DNA from: Pirellulales bacterium
Lineage (GTDB): Bacteria; Planctomycetota; Planctomycetia; Pirellulales; JANQPP01
DNA: 64,000 nt
Direction: 5' to 3'
Assembly (NCBI GenBank): GCA_028289405.1
Contig: JANQPP010000214.1
Span: forward strand, 1-64,000
Of this stretch, positions 9,133-19,121 are shown piece after piece (position 1 is the first letter of the stretch; each line of letters begins with the position of its first letter). The notes beneath the pieces were generated by a model, which saw only the letters and a list, made by a program, of their open reading frames with translations, searched no databases and was not told the origin of the DNA. A program made the position numbers and the translations under genes.

Positions 9133-10344
9133 ATGGAATTGCGATTGGTCTTGAATCAGAGTCCGGTGGCCATCTTGGCCGCTCTACCACGGTGGATCTG
9201 CATTTGGCTGCTGGGGCCCGGCTGTTTTTGTGTTGATTTGTTCGCCACGACGCCCCCAAGCGTGATTCGCCATGTCGTGGTCTATGGTCAGGAAGGCAAA
9301 TTCGCTGGCTGGCCGGCCAATCACGGAATGTGGATTTGGGACCACGAAATTCTGGTCGGCTTCAGCACGGGCATCCACAAGGATCTCGGTAAATATCACA
9401 ACATCGATCGCGAGAAGCCGGAACACCATGTGTTGGCCCGCAGTCTCGACGGAGGCGAAACATGGAAGATGGAATTCCCGGCCGAACGAGGCATGTTGGT
9501 CAACGCGGGCGGCATGCGCCACGGCACGATGGATCCCAAGCATACTGAACCGGATGCGGCCGCGATCACGGAACCCATCGATTTTACGCACCCGGATTTC
9601 TGCATGACGTTGCGTTTCCAAAACGTCGATGGCGGCATCTCCCGACTTTATTATTCCTACGATCGGGGCCGCAACTGGAAAGGCCCTTACCTAGTTTCTT
9701 CGTTCGGCCAACCGGGAATCATGGCGCGCACCGACTATATCGCGAATGGGCCGCGCGACTGTCATGTCTTTTTGACCGCCGCCAAAGCGAACCAAAAAGA
9801 AGGGCGTGTGATCTGCGGCAGGACGACCGATGGCGGCCAATCGTGGCAATTCCTTTCGTACGTCGGTCCGGAGCCGACGGGTTTTTCGATCATGCCCTCC
9901 ACGGTCAGGCTTTCTCCGGAGCATCTTTTTCTAGCCACGCGGCGGCGGGAAGGCCCGGGCGAGCAACACCATCGCTGGATCGATACTTGGGAGTCGAAAG
10001 ACAACGGCCGGAACTGGGCATTCATGGGCGACGCGGTGGCCGACCTCGGCGAAGGAAATCCGCCGGCATTGACACTCTTGCGCGACGGACGACTTTGCCT
10101 CACCTACGGCCAGCGCAAATCGCCTTATTCGATCCGGGCGAAGCTCAGTCGTGATCATGGTCGCACGTGGAGCGACCCGATTGTACTTAACTCCGGCGGA
10201 GGCGGCCGCGACGTGGGCTACGTCCGGACCGTACAACGCCCAGATGGAAAGCTCGTGACGGTATATTACTTTTACACGCCAGACGATATCTACCGACGGA
10301 TCATGGCCACGATCTGGGACGCTGGCGTGCGTGGCGAATCCTAG
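9133..10344 (+). CDS. BNR/Asp-box sialidase-like exo-alpha-sialidase family protein
   Basis: Asp-box motifs SLDGGETWKM, SYDRGRNWKG, TTDGGQSWQF, SKDNGRNWAF, SRDHGRTWSD. ORF open from 9097; start at 9133 (MELRLVLNQSP) preferred. Confidence 0.88.
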   Translation: MELRLVLNQSPVAILAALPRWICIWLLGPGCFCVDLFATTPPSVIRHVVVYGQEGKFAGWPANHGMWIWDHEILVGFSTGIHKDLGKYHNIDREKPEHHVLARSLDGGETWKMEFPAERGMLVNAGGMRHGTMDPKHTEPDAAAITEPIDFTHPDFCMTLRFQNVDGGISRLYYSYDRGRNWKGPYLVSSFGQPGIMARTDYIANGPRDCHVFLTAAKANQKEGRVICGRTTDGGQSWQFLSYVGPEPTGFSIMPSTVRLSPEHLFLATRRREGPGEQHHRWIDTWESKDNGRNWAFMGDAVADLGEGNPPALTLLRDGRLCLTYGQRKSPYSIRAKLSRDHGRTWSDPIVLNSGGGGRDVGYVRTVQRPDGKLVTVYYFYTPDDIYRRIMATIWDAGVRGES

Positions 10345-10587
10345 TTCTTCAGCGCCTTCACTCTGCTCGCGTTCGGTGGCCTCTCCCACAAGCGTCGCCG
10401 GAAGTAGATTCAGCCGCACGGCACATCACCAGCATGCATACCGACGGGCCGTTGGTCTCATTGAATGAGGCAGGCGGTTTTTGCTGGAATACTCTTCCTG
10501 AACGATTTAACCGAATCCTAACGCACAGTCGCTGCACTCCGGGACGATATATTCAACGGGACCTGGAGAACAGAACCCGGGGTACGG

Positions 10588-10634
10588 GCCGCCGGGATCG
10601 GACGTCACGTCGCTCGCTGCGTGGCGGTTTTTTT
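10588..10634 (+). terminator. Terminator-like hairpin with T7 tail
   Basis: GCCGCC ... GGCGG TTTTTTT; lies at the convergent 3' end of the minus-strand ORF 10633-11037. Confidence 0.55.
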
Positions 10635-11037
10635 ATTCATCTAGGGTCTCATCTTCGTCTTCATCGCGGATACGTCCCCAGCCATCACGAATCAGCAGGT
10701 CAAGCTGTTTCCGCATGATGTCGGTTTGCTTCTGTTCCGGCGTGTTGTCCGTGATCTTCCGCAACGACTCTAGCATGATGTCTAGCGCATAGATGTGCTT
10801 CACGAATTGAACGTCGACTCGGTCCGCATACCGCTTCTCCTCGCTGTCGCCTTTTGTCACTTCGAATAACTCCACCTGATGTCGCGTTGCGTACCCAAAA
10901 ACGAATGGGGTACTGTAGCGGCAGCCCGCTAGATGACAAGAAAAGACCCACTCGATCAGCCGAAAGGGTGGGCTTGACGCGCGGCCATCGCGAACATGCG
11001 AAGACTGGCCACATTTCTGGCCGCGCGAGAACGCCAA
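10633..11037 (-). CDS. Hypothetical protein (start uncertain)
   Basis: C-terminal part looks coding: RHQVELFEVTKGDSEEKRYADRVDVQFVKHIYALDIMLESLRKITDNTPEQKQTDIMRKQLDLLIRDGWGRIRDEDEDETLDE. Confidence 0.4.
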   Translation of the reverse strand: MAFSRGQKCGQSSHVRDGRASSPPFRLIEWVFSCHLAGCRYSTPFVFGYATRHQVELFEVTKGDSEEKRYADRVDVQFVKHIYALDIMLESLRKITDNTPEQKQTDIMRKQLDLLIRDGWGRIRDEDEDETLDE

Positions 11038-11224
11038 AATCCACTGCGATCGTTATCTTCGGGCGAATCCGTCCCTGACCCAAAATTGCCGGTCAAGTTG
11101 GCCGAGGGCCGGCACGGACTACGGGAACCGTCGTAAGGTAGGCTTGAGCGCGTGAATTGTCGCCAGGCGTAAATTTACGTATCTGCCTGGCACATGCACC
11201 ATGCCATGCTAGGAGCCCGCTTCC

Positions 11225-11440
11225 ATGAATTCGACTGGTTTGCTGATCGTCGGTGCCGGATTGTTCTCAATCGCCGGCGCGGTCTGTGATTGGGATTTTT
11301 TCATCAACAGCCGCAAGGCACGGCTATTTGTCTCCATGTTTGGCCGGACGGGTGCCCGCATCTTTTACGGCGTGTTGGGTTTTGCCATCCTGATCCTAGG
11401 CACGCTCATCACGCTGGGCGTTCTCAAGGATGCCGCATAA
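11225..11440 (+). CDS. Small two-TM membrane protein, Imm17-family-like
   Basis: 71 aa: MNSTGLLIVGAGLFSIAGAVCDWDFFINSRKARLFVSMFGRTGARIFYGVLGFAILILGTLITLGVLKDAA. W-(D/F)-F-N-x-RKAR-F-V--FGR-GARIFY pattern as recalled for Imm17 (PF15562). Confidence 0.6.
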   Translation: MNSTGLLIVGAGLFSIAGAVCDWDFFINSRKARLFVSMFGRTGARIFYGVLGFAILILGTLITLGVLKDAA

Positions 11441-11523
11441 AAAGGTCTTTCAGACTCGGCATTTTCGACGCCGTGGACGTTAATTGTCCGTACGACACGC
11501 AACGACTGCCGCGCACTCGTTGA

Positions 11524-14355
11524 TCAATGGATGCGACCCATCGGCGAGTGATGTGATTGGTAGGCGGCTGGTGATGGGTTCCCGCGCGTCGGGTGGTCTG
11601 GGTGACGAGGTTGCCCCATGGCCTGCAAGGGGGGACCTGGCGGAGCCGATGCGGGCATCCTTTGGTGGTGTAGTTCTTCGCTCGTCGGAGCGGGAAACGC
11701 CGGCGGAGCGAACATGCCTTGGCTCTGCGGCGGCAATACGGCTCCACTAGGCGCTGGAAGCGGTTCTCCGTTGGGCGCGGGGAGTGGCTCGGTGAGCTGC
11801 CAGTACTCGCCGGAAACGGGCGGCGGCAACTCCAGCGGCTCGCAGACGCCTTGGGCCTGAAGTTCGGCCAAGATTTCGTGAATCGGGCGGTCAATCCAGC
11901 GGCCCTCTTCGTCCAGTTCCATAATGCCCAGCGATCGCGTCAATTGCAGGCGGCTCGAATAGTATTGCAGCCAGACGCTCATGAAATTGTTCTGTGCCGC
12001 GCTCAAGTCGGCCAATGCCTGCAGCAAGTTTTGCACGGCGGTCGGCCCGAACGAAGGGGGCGGCGCCCCGGGCACCGGGACCGGCAGCGGAGCGCTAAGC
12101 TGGGATTGCGTGAATTCCACGCGGCGGATGGCGATCACCACCGCCTGCCGTTGGATTTCCAGGTTTTCGTAAAGCTGGTCCATCTGCCGCAGTTGGCTCC
12201 GCATGGACGCTACGAGCCCGTCGTCAAAGCGGACTAGCCCCCGGCGGTCCTGCGCGTACTGAATCAATTGCTGGCGGTAGTTGTTTCGCTCCAATATCCG
12301 CGTTAGCGGCGCGTCCCATTCTAGCCGAGCGCTGAGGTTGCCCGTGGGTGCCCGGAATTTGACCGGATTGTCCCCTTTGGTTTGGAGGTCCCCGTCCAGC
12401 CGCACATCCAAGACGGATCTCAGGGCGTTCGCGTTGAATTCGATCAGCCGCCATGAATCGACCAACTCGGCGCGGTTGTTCATGTAGTCGTAGCGGTAGT
12501 TCCGGGCGACGTTAATGGCCGTTGGGACGTCCAGTTCCACGGGGTCCAGCACGACCGATTCCAGCCGGGCCCTGGCTTGGGCCAGGCTGACCGTTTGGAC
12601 ATAACTTCCCAGAGCCCGGTTCCACGCGACGAGTTCGTCCATGGCGACGTTGGCCTGGAGCCCCTCCCCCAGGGCTTGCCGCAACATTTGCAAACGTGAG
12701 GCTAGCTGCTCGAGTTGCTCAGGGAACTTTTCGAATTCGTGGCCCAGTGACGCCCGGTCCTGGTCAAACTTCGCCTGCTCCGCCGGCTGCATGGTCTTCT
12801 TTCGCTGGCCCGCGAGTTGATTCATTTTCTGCAAGTCGGCCAGCGCGGATTGGTTCAGCTCCTCGGCCCCCAGAAGCAGTGCCCCCGCTTCCTCGAACAA
12901 CGGGCCGAAGATTGCCAATTCTGGTGATGGAGGTAACGCGCCCAACCGGTTTTGGTATGCGGCCAAATGGTCCTGAAGGGCCACCACGCGGCGGTCAATC
13001 AACTCGAATTGCCGCACGAACGAATCGTCGAGTTCAAATTCGATATCCGGAGGGAGGCCGAGCGCTTCTTGTTTATAATTGTCAAGTTCGTCTAGGTAGC
13101 CCGTTCGCGATTGGGCCAGAGTGGCCCGCAAGGTTTGGATGCTCTGCCGGAAGTTATCGACCTGCGTGAGATCGATGAGTCCGGCCCGCAAATTGGCTTC
13201 GAGCAGGGTCAGCGTTCGCTGCTGGAGGCTGAGGCTATATTCGTCGTTGCGGATTTGTTGCCGACGTTGCAACAGGCCAATGAATCCGCCCAGGTTCCCC
13301 GCGCCGCCGCCGGCGAAACCCGCCCCCGCCGCAGCACCACCGCCACCGCCTCCCCCGAAGCCGAATCCAAAGAATCCGAACCCAGCCGCGCCCGCGATTC
13401 CGCCTTGTCCGCCGGCGCCTTGGCCGGTGAACGAGGTGAGCCCCGTTCCGCCAAACCCCCCGCCAGGCCGCCGGACCGCGCCGCCGCCGAAGCCTCCCAC
13501 GGCGACGGAGCTATAGAATCCTTGGCGGAACAATTGGAAATTGCGAAGGTTGGCCAGCATCGCGCGCTGCGTCCGCGTCAAACGTTCCAGGGCCACGGCC
13601 CGTCCGCCGTTTCGGAGCAGCGGCTGCACCAGGGCGAAATTCAGGATCGACAGGTTGCTATGCGTGTCCGGTCCCGCGAATTGCCATGTCATCTGATTGG
13701 CCAGGCCCACGAGAATCGTGCCTGCCGCGGCGGTCTGCCGGCTAATGTCGAAATTGGAATCGACGTCGAGCTGATTGGCTTCGCCTCCCGGGCGGTCCTG
13801 TCCCAAGTGGGTAAACGTGGTATCCACTCCGCCAAAGAATTGGGTTTCAAACGCGAAGCGTTCCGAGCTGACATCCACGGCGGTCAAATAAAGCTCTTCC
13901 AACTGGCCCTGGTAATCCGAGGAATGCATGTAGGCCAGCCGCAGCGCGGAGTCCACGTTGAGGATGATTTTTCCATCCTCCGTCAGCGGCACGTATTCGC
14001 CTAGCCGGTCCCGCCAATAGGGGTTTTCAAGCTGATGCGTGACGCCATCGTCGAGCCAATGCTTATATCCTTTCCTGCCCCAAACGCATTGCATGAATTC
14101 GTGCGCCGCCGGGTCATCCGCCGGCATGGGAGGACGGTCCACGTCTTCGGGAACATAATTCCGGCTGCGCGGATCGGGCTCGATCGAAAGGTTGGGTTGC
14201 GCCCAGCGAGGGTCTTTGGAGCTTTTGGCGATTGTGCCATACACGTCGCGATCCGCTTGCAAGCGGTACTTTTTCCGCGAACATCCGGAAAGCATGGCTG
14301 CTAGCAACAGAAAAGCTAGCACGGCGCGGGCTGTCGAACGCTCCGTCGTCCTCAT
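11524..14355 (-). CDS. TolC-like outer-membrane efflux lipoprotein with glycine-rich insertion
   Basis: Start chosen at MRTTERSTARAVLAFLLLAAMLSGCSRKKYRLQADRDVYG (lipobox LSGC), shorter than the 1096-aa ORF. Helical OEP repeats (RVEFTQSQLSAPLP...NLLQALADLSAAQNNFMSVWLQYYSSRLQLTRSLGIMELD). Confidence 0.85.
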   Translation of the reverse strand: MRTTERSTARAVLAFLLLAAMLSGCSRKKYRLQADRDVYGTIAKSSKDPRWAQPNLSIEPDPRSRNYVPEDVDRPPMPADDPAAHEFMQCVWGRKGYKHWLDDGVTHQLENPYWRDRLGEYVPLTEDGKIILNVDSALRLAYMHSSDYQGQLEELYLTAVDVSSERFAFETQFFGGVDTTFTHLGQDRPGGEANQLDVDSNFDISRQTAAAGTILVGLANQMTWQFAGPDTHSNLSILNFALVQPLLRNGGRAVALERLTRTQRAMLANLRNFQLFRQGFYSSVAVGGFGGGAVRRPGGGFGGTGLTSFTGQGAGGQGGIAGAAGFGFFGFGFGGGGGGGAAAGAGFAGGGAGNLGGFIGLLQRRQQIRNDEYSLSLQQRTLTLLEANLRAGLIDLTQVDNFRQSIQTLRATLAQSRTGYLDELDNYKQEALGLPPDIEFELDDSFVRQFELIDRRVVALQDHLAAYQNRLGALPPSPELAIFGPLFEEAGALLLGAEELNQSALADLQKMNQLAGQRKKTMQPAEQAKFDQDRASLGHEFEKFPEQLEQLASRLQMLRQALGEGLQANVAMDELVAWNRALGSYVQTVSLAQARARLESVVLDPVELDVPTAINVARNYRYDYMNNRAELVDSWRLIEFNANALRSVLDVRLDGDLQTKGDNPVKFRAPTGNLSARLEWDAPLTRILERNNYRQQLIQYAQDRRGLVRFDDGLVASMRSQLRQMDQLYENLEIQRQAVVIAIRRVEFTQSQLSAPLPVPVPGAPPPSFGPTAVQNLLQALADLSAAQNNFMSVWLQYYSSRLQLTRSLGIMELDEEGRWIDRPIHEILAELQAQGVCEPLELPPPVSGEYWQLTEPLPAPNGEPLPAPSGAVLPPQSQGMFAPPAFPAPTSEELHHQRMPASAPPGPPLQAMGQPRHPDHPTRGNPSPAAYQSHHSPMGRIH

Positions 14356-14907
14356 CGGCGTCTTCCGTGATGATTGCCGGGGCCCAGTTGGGTCGAGGCT
14401 TGGGCTGTGGGAAATCCGTTCCGCTAATGCATGCCGCACGGATGCGTAGAGATCACTACACCCATAGACGTGCTGCAATTCTTCGATATCCGGTTCCATC
14501 GGGCTGGAAAGCGCGGACAGGTGAAAACGCTCAGAAGAAGTCGGCACGTTTTCGCTTTGCCGTTTGAGACGATGCTCGGGAGCATGCCCGACGATGCGCA
14601 TTTGCGTCCGTAGTCTTGGCGATAAACTCTTCATGTCACGGATAACCCGTGGCACGGGTGCAATGCCCCTGGCTCTACAATCCAAACCATCCAAATAGGT
14701 GCTCGGAACGTGCTGTCCGTGAATTCTCTTGAATTCGAAATCTTGCGACGTCAAGAGTGGATTGTTTGTACGGAACCTGACCACGACCACTTTATCCGCC
14801 TGTTGATCGAACACGAGGCGGAACTGTTACGATGCGTGCTGGTGGCCGTGCCGAAGCGCGTGACTCCTTACAAGAGTGTTCGTCGGGAAAGACGTAAACG
14901 GTCTCGG

Positions 14908-15291
14908 CTATCGATTCCAGAGATAAATGGCTCCCGACGTCAGGAAGAGGATCCACTCTCCTGCCGCTAGGGTGTAGGTCGTCGATTCGAAGCCGGTGTA
15001 CAGGAAGAAGCCGACCGTGCGGAACAGCACGAGGCAGGCATGCACGGCCAGGCAGGCCGCCAGCGCAAGCATGACATCTTCGCTACGATAGAGCGGCCAA
15101 AGAAACATCAGGCCCAGCGCCACTTCTAGCCCGCCGTAAACGGTGAGGAATTCCGACTGTCCCTGCCCCGGCCGCAACTCAAATCCGACGGACTTGGAGG
15201 TCTTCTCCGGTGCGATCGCGCACCACAGGCCCAAGCCGAGGTACATCAACCCCACGAAAGCCAAAAAGAAACGCGCCACGGTCGTCGGCAT
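14908..15291 (-). CDS. Small integral membrane protein (DUF4345-like)
   Basis: MPTTVARFFLAFVGLMYLGLGLWCAIAPEKTSKSVGFELRPGQGQSEFLTVYGGLEVALGLMFLWPLYRSEDVMLALAACLAVHACLVLFR..., 4 predicted TM segments. Confidence 0.65.
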   Translation of the reverse strand: MPTTVARFFLAFVGLMYLGLGLWCAIAPEKTSKSVGFELRPGQGQSEFLTVYGGLEVALGLMFLWPLYRSEDVMLALAACLAVHACLVLFRTVGFFLYTGFESTTYTLAAGEWILFLTSGAIYLWNR

Positions 15292-15528
15292 GCTGTCGTT
15301 GTCCGGTTGGATGTTTACGTGGTAATGCCCGTGGATTTTCCCCTCGGTAACACATTCGATCAATCTTGCTGCGTGGTTGCAATTTTCGGGGAGACATTGC
15401 ACGCACATGTCGAGCCCGATGTCTCTGATCCGTTTGCCTTTTTCGAGGCGGTAACATAGGCTAGGCGCCGTTGGGGAGACCTCGGGCTCGCGGTTCCGTA
15501 GCATTCCCAAAACCGAGATGACTCGCCG

Positions 15529-16023
15529 GTGCTTGCCGGAAGACGCGCTAGCTTGATGAAAGGTCATGTTGCCATGTCCCGTCGCGAATTGCTCAAGACC
15601 GATCCGCGTATTCTGGCCAGCCTGGCGGCTTTGTTGTTTTTAGGGATCGCGGCCATGTGGTGGGCCGCCGCTCCCCTTTCCGCTGAGACACAGAAAGAAC
15701 CCATGCTCGCACACAACGTCTATTTTTCCCTGAAGGAATCGAACGCAGCGAATCGTGAAAAGCTCGTTGCCGCCTGCCAGAAATACCTGACCGGCCATCC
15801 GGGAACCGTGTTTTTCGCCGCCGGCACCGTCGCCGACCTGGACCGGCCCGTGAACGATCGTGATTTCGATGTGGGCCTGCACTTGATCTTCGAGTCACGG
15901 GAAGCGCACGACCGGTATCAAACCGATCCCCGCCATCTCGAATTCATCGAAGAGAATAAGGAGACCTGGGCGAAGGTGCGGGTCTTCGATTCCGACGTTC
16001 ACTCCAGCGAAGCCAACGGCTGA
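15529..16023 (+). CDS. Membrane-anchored Dabb (stress-responsive A/B barrel) domain protein
   Basis: ...MLAHNVYFSLKESNAANREKLVAACQKYLTGHPGTVFFAAGTVADLDRPVNDRDFDVGLHLIFESREAHDRYQTDPRHLEFIEENKETWAKVRVFDSDV. Confidence 0.85.
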   Translation: MLAGRRASLMKGHVAMSRRELLKTDPRILASLAALLFLGIAAMWWAAAPLSAETQKEPMLAHNVYFSLKESNAANREKLVAACQKYLTGHPGTVFFAAGTVADLDRPVNDRDFDVGLHLIFESREAHDRYQTDPRHLEFIEENKETWAKVRVFDSDVHSSEANG

Positions 16024-17015
16024 GGCGCTGGAGGCGGATCGAGCCTCAGTGCCCAATCGCGAAATTCCTCATCGAAGGTCTCCCAACGGGTGATGCCCAG
16101 CGTTCGCTGGAGCGTTGCTTCACCAAACGGGTCGTGCGGTTGAACTTCTCGCAACGCATGGTAGTAGGGAACCAGTAGCTCGTGCTCCTGCAAATACAAG
16201 CAGAGAAATCGGGCCTGGGCGTAATGCAGGGATTCCCGTTCCATGCGCGGATCCTGTTCTTGAAACAACTGCGCCAACGAGGGCGGATTTTCTCGCAGGA
16301 GATGCTCTCGTAATGTCCGCAACCTCCAATTCGGATAGCCCACGATTTTCACCCCACCTTCGACTTCCTGAATGGACGCTTCTTCATGCAGGGACGCTAG
16401 CCCCTCATGCAGCCAAAGCGGCGCGCTCGGAAAGTCAGCATGCATGAGGGCATGCGTCAGCTCATGAATCACCGTTCCGTTGCCCGTGCTCGAATTGGCG
16501 AGCACGGTCCGCCAACGCGAGCGATAGTGGCCGTATACGCTCCGCGCGCCGTCACCGAATACCTTGTAGGTGTAATGGTGGTAGCGTGTCTCGTTGCTGA
16601 ACAAGAGCAGCGTAACCGGTTCACAGGGGGGCGTGCGAAAATAGAGCCGGGACATGGCATTCTTGGCGGGCCGGATGGTGGCCTCGTATCGCCTCCGCAA
16701 TTCTTCCTCGGGTACATCTCCCGCGAGTACGAAGGGAGGAAACGCCACCGCGGCGCAGCCATCTCCCAACCGAGTCCGCCAAAGCCGCGCCATTTGTTGG
16801 CAGCGGAGCGATAGATCATACGATTTTGTCCCAAGCGCGGAGTGGGGCCGATCCAACAAGCTAGGGTCGACGAACACGCGGTTGGTGGAAAGCGCGGGCC
16901 GCGAGGAAGAACCGCTCAGCCAGGTGTTTCCCAGGTAGCCGGACGCTCCGACAAAGAAAGGCCCGGCGAGGAGCAAGTATGGTCGAAATCGTTGGTGCCG
17001 TGCGAAGAAGTTCAC
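15999..17015 (-). CDS. Putative gluzincin-type metallopeptidase (DUF1570-like)
   Basis: 338 aa with signal/TM; VIHELTHALMHADFPSAPLWLHEGLASLHEE (HExxH plus downstream E). Confidence 0.75.
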   Translation of the reverse strand: MNFFARHQRFRPYLLLAGPFFVGASGYLGNTWLSGSSSRPALSTNRVFVDPSLLDRPHSALGTKSYDLSLRCQQMARLWRTRLGDGCAAVAFPPFVLAGDVPEEELRRRYEATIRPAKNAMSRLYFRTPPCEPVTLLLFSNETRYHHYTYKVFGDGARSVYGHYRSRWRTVLANSSTGNGTVIHELTHALMHADFPSAPLWLHEGLASLHEEASIQEVEGGVKIVGYPNWRLRTLREHLLRENPPSLAQLFQEQDPRMERESLHYAQARFLCLYLQEHELLVPYYHALREVQPHDPFGEATLQRTLGITRWETFDEEFRDWALRLDPPPAPQPLASLE

Positions 17016-17054
17016 TCAAGCAATGTCCGAGGGGCCTCACAAAGGTGCGGGCCA

Positions 17055-18680
17055 TTACGAACTACTGCCCGCTGATTGCACCAAGGTTACCACATAGTCT
17101 AGGAGGCCGCTTTTCTCGATTCCGACACCGCCCACGATGAAAAAGGCCACCACGGAGATCCAAAGAAACGTGTCCCACAAGCGGCCTGGCCGAATGCGCG
17201 GGTCGCACCGCCGGTAGCGGAAAAAGAGGGCCGCGACGCCCAGCATCGGCAGCAGCAGGGCCTGCATGAGGCCGCTGAGCAACACGAGCTTCACCGGCGA
17301 TTTGCTCCAGACGTAAATGCTAAGTGAAACGAAAGGGAAGGCCGCGCAGAAAAAGCGGACCCACCACCGCCGCTTTTCCTCAACTTGAGGAACAAATTTA
17401 AAAACGCGGAGAGCATCAGCCGCCATGCGGGAATTCGCCGCCGTGGCCACGAAAAAAGTGGAATACAACACGGCGAAAGCGCCCACCAAAAAGACACGGC
17501 TGCCATGGCCACCGAATAGCGCATTTTCCGAATACATCCGCTCCAGCGTGCGGATCATTTGGCTGCCGGCGGGGTTGAGCCCTTCCCGGTTCAGGATGGC
17601 GGCTCCCAAGAGATAAAACGCTACCGTGGCACAGGTGTAAATCAGCATCGAGCACCAGGCGTCCCATTGCATGACGCGGAGCCAACCCTTCGCCCGGGCC
17701 AACCACGCCTCGGTGTTCTCGCGAGGGCCGGTGAAACGGGCGTATCCCTTTTCCAAACACCAATAGGGATAAGCGACCAATTCACTGGCTCCCACGCCGA
17801 TAATGCCGAACGTGGCCAGCGCCGTGGCCAGGGCGCCCTGCGCTGCTGGCAGATGAAAGCCCAAGCCGTAGCTCAGTTCATCCCAGCTAATCGCCCATTT
17901 TTCTTGGGATTGCAGGCCAAACACGCTGATGGCGGTGACGACGGTGAAGCCGGCCACGAGAACGGTGGCCACCGATTGGATCAGGCCGTAGCGCCCATTG
18001 ACCAGCAACGTGGCCGTGATCAGAGTGACCAGCGCGCTCCAATACACGTCGTCCCAGGTGTAGGGAGCGACGGGCTGCGGACCCAAGGCTTCTTGCACCG
18101 TGGCCAGGACCTCGACATTGTCCGCTGCGTCTTCGGGTGACATCCCTCGTTCGGAGGCCAGCCGCGCGACCATGGCTTCATGTTGTTCTTTGTAGGCGGT
18201 TTGTTGTCGTTGCAATTCGGGCAGTTGGTCCACTTGCTCGACAAAATCTCCGGTCAATGGCAGGGTAAGAGCCAGCGAGGAGCCCACACCGCCGACGATG
18301 CCACCCAATTGTGCGATGGAGAAGCTAAACATGAGGAGCCAATGCCAGACAAGCCAATTGGCCCGCAGGCGAGGGCCCGGCAGCATATTGAGGGCATCCA
18401 AAGTCGTCTTGCCTTCGGAGAGGGCGAAGCGGCCAAACTCCACTTGAACGAAGACCTTGATCACACAGCCCAGGATGATCAGCCACAGCAGGGCGAAGCC
18501 CGCTTCGGCCCCGACCTTGGTCGTGGCGATCAACTCTCCGGATCCGACAATTGAAGCGGCGATGATCAGTCCCGGCCCCAGCTTTCGCAAAATCCGGTTC
18601 CATCTTTGCGGTGCGTCTTGAATCAGTAGCGGAGCGGAGGGGGGCGTGGAAGACATGAATTCAGCCGGCGCGCTTCCCAT
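17055..18680 (-). CDS. Nramp-related divalent metal transporter
   Basis: 541 aa polytopic: RILRKLGPGLIIAASIVGSGELIATTKVGAEAGFALLWLIILGCVIKVFVQVEFGRFALSEGKTTLDAL... Confidence 0.85.
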   Translation of the reverse strand: MGSAPAEFMSSTPPSAPLLIQDAPQRWNRILRKLGPGLIIAASIVGSGELIATTKVGAEAGFALLWLIILGCVIKVFVQVEFGRFALSEGKTTLDALNMLPGPRLRANWLVWHWLLMFSFSIAQLGGIVGGVGSSLALTLPLTGDFVEQVDQLPELQRQQTAYKEQHEAMVARLASERGMSPEDAADNVEVLATVQEALGPQPVAPYTWDDVYWSALVTLITATLLVNGRYGLIQSVATVLVAGFTVVTAISVFGLQSQEKWAISWDELSYGLGFHLPAAQGALATALATFGIIGVGASELVAYPYWCLEKGYARFTGPRENTEAWLARAKGWLRVMQWDAWCSMLIYTCATVAFYLLGAAILNREGLNPAGSQMIRTLERMYSENALFGGHGSRVFLVGAFAVLYSTFFVATAANSRMAADALRVFKFVPQVEEKRRWWVRFFCAAFPFVSLSIYVWSKSPVKLVLLSGLMQALLLPMLGVAALFFRYRRCDPRIRPGRLWDTFLWISVVAFFIVGGVGIEKSGLLDYVVTLVQSAGSSS

Positions 18681-18911
18681 GGGTGGAAGGGTGTGGAGGT
18701 GAAGTCCGCGGAGACTTCGATTCGTGGGTCGGGTCGATTTTCCGCGAATTTTCTCTAACAGTAATGTTTCCCGCGGCGGATGAGAAGAGTTGCGAGGGCT
18801 GAGCGCGGGAATCGCCGAGAAGAAAGTTGGCTCGCGCGGGACGTTCAGCTTCCGCCGACAAGTCGAGGTGGAGCGGATTTGAGCCGAAAAAATGGGTTAC
18901 CTAAAGCTCGG

Positions 18912-19121
18912 TCAGCGCGTCGTGCCGCTGCCCTCCATTGCCGTTGTGGCCGGCGTGGGGGTCGAGCCGTCCTCATTGTAGTACGCCTGCTGGGATGCCG
19001 TGTACCCTGCCCGGTAATCCCGCACGGGACCGCAATAGTCGAACGGGCTGGCACAAGTGGTGCAGCCGCTCAGGCCGGTAGCCAATCCGAGAACCAGCCA
19101 TAGCAAACATGAACGCAGCAT
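18912..19121 (-). CDS. Small lipoprotein
   Basis: MLRSCLLWLVLGLATGLSGCTTCASPFDYCGPVRDYRAGYTASQQAYYNEDGSTPTPATTAMEGSGTTR; lipobox LSGC. Confidence 0.6.
   Translation of the reverse strand: MLRSCLLWLVLGLATGLSGCTTCASPFDYCGPVRDYRAGYTASQQAYYNEDGSTPTPATTAMEGSGTTR

Noticed and set aside
13111-14004. 297-aa + ORF (and 12696-13169, 11719-12237)
   Set aside because: Antisense to the TolC-like gene; sequence is low-complexity Arg/Ala/Gly without recognisable motifs.
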